A stretch of DNA of 8,522 bases from JADJLQ01 sp040007895. GTDB taxonomy: Bacteria > Bacteroidota > Bacteroidia > Chitinophagales > Saprospiraceae. Below, in pieces: positions 6,031 through 8,522 of this stretch (its first letter is position 1; each line of letters begins with the position of its first letter). The position numbers and the translations under genes are program-made. The stretch covers positions 1-8,522 of the forward strand of contig JBDTUE010000184.1 in NCBI GenBank assembly GCA_040007895.1. The letters run 5' to 3'. Under the pieces are notes generated by a model. It was not told the DNA's origin. It searched no databases and saw nothing but the letters and a program-made list of their open reading frames with translations.

Positions 6031-8477
6031 TGAAAAATATATTTACTTGTTTAATTCTTTTGAATCTATTTCCAGTTGTTATTCAAGCTCAGGGGATCAG
6101 CGGTGTAGTCCGGGATCATGAAGAAAAAGCTATGGAGTATGTGATGGTAAGTCTTTTAAAATCAAAGGACAGTACTATTATTAAAATGGAAATGACCAAT
6201 GAAAAAGGAGCGTACCAATTTAAGCAGCTTCCAGCAGGAGACTATATGATTAAAGGCACTAACCTTGGGTATCAACCTGTTTTTACTTCTGTATTTAATT
6301 GGAATAATATGGATCTCAAAATACCTGATTTAAAATTTAGTAAAACAAAAGGGATTCAACTCAATGGTGTTGAAGTAATCTATAATAAACCATTGGTAGA
6401 AGCATCCGGTGATAAAACCATCGTCCATGTTGAAGGGACGGTCAATGCCATAGGGCAAGATGCTATCGAACTTTTGCGTAAATCCCCGGGAGTGATGGTA
6501 GATAAGGATGACAATATCGTGTTTTCAGGAAAAACAGGAGTGCAGATTTATATTGATGGTCGGGTAATGCCGCTGACTGGCAAAGACTTGTCTGATTATC
6601 TGAGGACTATTCAATCCAGTCAGATTGAAAATATAGAACTAATCAGCAATCCATCTGCTAAATATGAAGCAGCAGGAAATGCAGGTATTATTAATATTCG
6701 ATTAAAGAAAAATAAAAACTTTGGAATGAATGGTACTTTCAATGCCGGTTACAATATTGGAACGTATGGAAAATATAATACAGGGCTTTCCTGGAATTAT
6801 CGTGACAAAAAATTTAATTTTTTTACTACCTATAACTACAATCATTCACTTAATATCGGTCACTTTAATTTATACAGAATCCAATTGGATACCTTGTTTG
6901 ATCAAAAATCTGAGAACCTGTTCAAAAACAATCCACATTCCATAAAGGCCGGGGCTGACTATTTTATCAGTAAATTCAGCACATTAGGTGTCTTGATCAA
7001 TGCCACCTTTGCAACATTTGAAGTCAATAACAATAGTAATACCCCGATAGAATATATTCCTACGCATATGGTAAACCGGATTTTGGTTGCTGAAAATACT
7101 ACCGGGGCCAAAAGGAATAATGCCAATGTAAATTTTAATTACAAGTACTCGGACAATAAGGGGCATGATTTTAATATGGATGCAGATTATGGACAATACC
7201 GCATCAGCACCAATCAATATCAACCCAATTATTATTACAATGCCCAACAAACTGAACTATTGAACTCCGTGATTTATAGTATGAATGCACCAACGGATAT
7301 TGATATTTTTTCACTAAAAGGCGATTATGAATTTAATTTTTTGAATGGTAAGTTAGGGCTTGGTGGAAAATGGTCCAATGTACATACAGACAATGATTTT
7401 CGGAGGTATAATGTATATACTTCTGAGAAAAGCCTGGACTCATTGAGAAGCAATCAATTTATTTATGACGAACAAATACAGGCGGGTTATTTAAATTTTA
7501 ATAAACCATTTAAAGACGGATCTTTTCAACTTGGTTTGCGAATGGAGAATACATATTCGGAAGGAAATTCTAAAGGATTAAGACCCGGTAATCAGCGCTA
7601 TGATTCATTAAACGTCCGGCAATATTTCAACTTGTTTCCCAATGTAGCCTTCAATTTTAAACCGGATAAAAATAATCAGTACAGCATTTCCATTGGTAGA
7701 CGAATAGACAGACCATCTTATCAAAGCCTGAATCCTTTTGAGTTTAAACTGGATGAATACACTTCTCAAAAAGGAAATACGTTACTTAGACCTCAATATA
7801 CCAATACCATTGCCCTTACTCATGTCTATAAAAATAAATTAACCACTAAACTCAGTTATAGTAAAGTGCATGATGTATTCACGCAAATCGTAGATACCAT
7901 CAACAGATCTGCTGCATTTATCACCCAAAAAAATATCGCATCCAATGATGTGATTGGTCTGAATATAAGCCTCCCGGTTCAATATAAAAACTATGGTGCC
8001 TTTATTAATCTGAATAATTTCTACACTCATTATTATGCGAATTTTGGCAACGGCAGGATTGTAGATATCGATGCATTTACCGTCAGCCTGTTTGCTCAGC
8101 AAAATTTAAAACTAAAACATGGTGTAACCCTGGAGATTTCCGGGATGTTCAATTCTCCATCAGTGGCCCAAGGTACATTTAAGATGCAATCGATTTATGG
8201 GATAGACCTGGGAGTACAAAAAACAGTATTGGAAGGTAAAGGAAATATAAAAATGAGTATTACCGATATATTCCAATCTCAACGATTTCGAGGTACAAGT
8301 AATTTTGCCGGCCAATACCTTCACTTTTACTTTGCATCGGAAACAAGGCAATTGAGATTGAACTTCTCGTATCGATTTGGCAATAACCAGGTAAAAGCTG
8401 CACGCCAGCGCAGATCAGGTACTGAAGATGAAAATAAAAGAGTGAGTGGTCAGGGCGGAGTCATTGGAAATAATTAA
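6030..8477 (+). CDS. Outer-membrane beta-barrel protein, TonB-receptor-like (OMP_b-brl_3 type) with carboxypeptidase-regulatory-like domain
   Basis: Outer-membrane protein of 815 residues, full length for its family; the substrate is unknown. A Sec signal peptide (1-20, cleavage likely at IQA/QG, no lipobox) precedes a carboxypeptidase-regulatory-like domain at about 22-100 (GISGVVRD, TNEKGAYQFKQLPAGDY). A plug-like domain follows at about 125-227, with LRKSPGVMVD, YIDGRVMPLTGKDL, and SNPSAKYEAAGNAGIINI, which is a hallmark of this family. Residues from about 230 to 785 alternate polar and aromatic as expected of barrel strands and finish with LRLNFSYRFGN. A basic, Gly-rich tail of 30 residues (QVKAARQRRSGTEDE...) follows the last strand and is, as I recall, a recurring feature of these proteins. 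I could not identify a clear TonB box, so energised transport is unproven; import of a peptide, metal chelate or similar ligand is the usual guess. It is divergent from the LytS/LytTR pair, which may control it. The ATG is supported by the signal peptide; the leader has no Shine-Dalgarno sequence. Confidence 0.92.
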   Translation: MKNIFTCLILLNLFPVVIQAQGISGVVRDHEEKAMEYVMVSLLKSKDSTIIKMEMTNEKGAYQFKQLPAGDYMIKGTNLGYQPVFTSVFNWNNMDLKIPDLKFSKTKGIQLNGVEVIYNKPLVEASGDKTIVHVEGTVNAIGQDAIELLRKSPGVMVDKDDNIVFSGKTGVQIYIDGRVMPLTGKDLSDYLRTIQSSQIENIELISNPSAKYEAAGNAGIINIRLKKNKNFGMNGTFNAGYNIGTYGKYNTGLSWNYRDKKFNFFTTYNYNHSLNIGHFNLYRIQLDTLFDQKSENLFKNNPHSIKAGADYFISKFSTLGVLINATFATFEVNNNSNTPIEYIPTHMVNRILVAENTTGAKRNNANVNFNYKYSDNKGHDFNMDADYGQYRISTNQYQPNYYYNAQQTELLNSVIYSMNAPTDIDIFSLKGDYEFNFLNGKLGLGGKWSNVHTDNDFRRYNVYTSEKSLDSLRSNQFIYDEQIQAGYLNFNKPFKDGSFQLGLRMENTYSEGNSKGLRPGNQRYDSLNVRQYFNLFPNVAFNFKPDKNNQYSISIGRRIDRPSYQSLNPFEFKLDEYTSQKGNTLLRPQYTNTIALTHVYKNKLTTKLSYSKVHDVFTQIVDTINRSAAFITQKNIASNDVIGLNISLPVQYKNYGAFINLNNFYTHYYANFGNGRIVDIDAFTVSLFAQQNLKLKHGVTLEISGMFNSPSVAQGTFKMQSIYGIDLGVQKTVLEGKGNIKMSITDIFQSQRFRGTSNFAGQYLHFYFASETRQLRLNFSYRFGNNQVKAARQRRSGTEDENKRVSGQGGVIGNN

Positions 8478-8495
8478 TAATTAATTTTTGAGAAT

Positions 8496-8522
8496 GATCA
8501 ATTCTGCCTTGATTTTTTATTT
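8496..8522 (+). terminator. Candidate intrinsic terminator after the barrel gene
   Basis: Stem GATCAA (8496-8501) with TTGATT (8509-8514), including one G-U pair, and a 7-nt loop TTCTGCC, runs directly into a T-rich tract to the window end. A competing stem, AGAAT (8491-8495) with ATTCT (8501-8505), overlaps it. Both stems are short and AT-rich, so this is a weak terminator at best, but the position 19 nt after the stop codon and the U-tract are right. Confidence 0.4.

Noticed and set aside
6730..7250. Open frames at 6730-6945 (+) and 6984-7250 (-) inside the barrel gene
   Set aside because: Shadows of the barrel reading frame, whose strands continue without a break through this region.
7839..8351. 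Two - strand open frames (7839-8102 and 8160-8351) opposite the 3' part of the barrel gene
   Set aside because: No family resemblance, no start context, and the + strand frame is clearly the coding one.

Overview
The window looks like ordinary chromosome of a low-GC member of the Bacteroidota. The evidence is a secreted protein ending in a type IX secretion (T9SS) type A sorting domain, an outer-membrane barrel protein of the Bacteroidota-specific 'OMP_b-brl_3' type, a LytS/LytTR two-component pair of the kind common in this phylum, promoter-like TAnnTTTG boxes, and start codons with no Shine-Dalgarno sequence. The gene architecture would fit a Saprospiraceae-, Chitinophagales- or Sphingobacteriales-like environmental lineage, but the sequence alone does not settle this.

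Layout. (1) 1-3894, + strand: the 3' part of a very large secreted cargo gene, open from the first base and therefore begun upstream of the window. It encodes Asp-box beta-propeller modules, four tandem FN3 domains, a PPC-like domain and a T9SS tail. (2) 3895-3973: a short gap between convergent genes with a weak AT-rich hairpin. (3) 5798-3974, - strand: a two-gene operon, sensor kinase then LytTR response regulator, overlapping by 20 bp. (4) 5799-6029: a divergent intergenic region of 231 bp with a TAnnTTTG-type promoter box facing each way and several dyads. (5) 6030-8477, + strand: an outer-membrane beta-barrel protein with an N-terminal carboxypeptidase-regulatory-like domain and a TonB-receptor-like plug. 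(6) 8478-8522: AT-rich trailer with a possible terminator. No gene-free stretch exceeds 300 bp. I found no tRNA, rRNA, CRISPR array, insertion sequence or integrase.

How they may work together. The kinase and regulator form one signalling unit: a four-helix membrane sensor with almost no extracytoplasmic domain passes phosphate to a LytTR DNA-binding regulator. The divergently transcribed barrel gene is the most obvious candidate target, because the two transcription units share one promoter region; this is inference from position. The large cargo protein only converges on the operon and is probably functionally independent. I see no convincing previously undescribed system. The points most worth checking are the dyad-rich divergent promoter region, the in-register FN3 repeat array, and the sensor kinase with no evident sensor domain.
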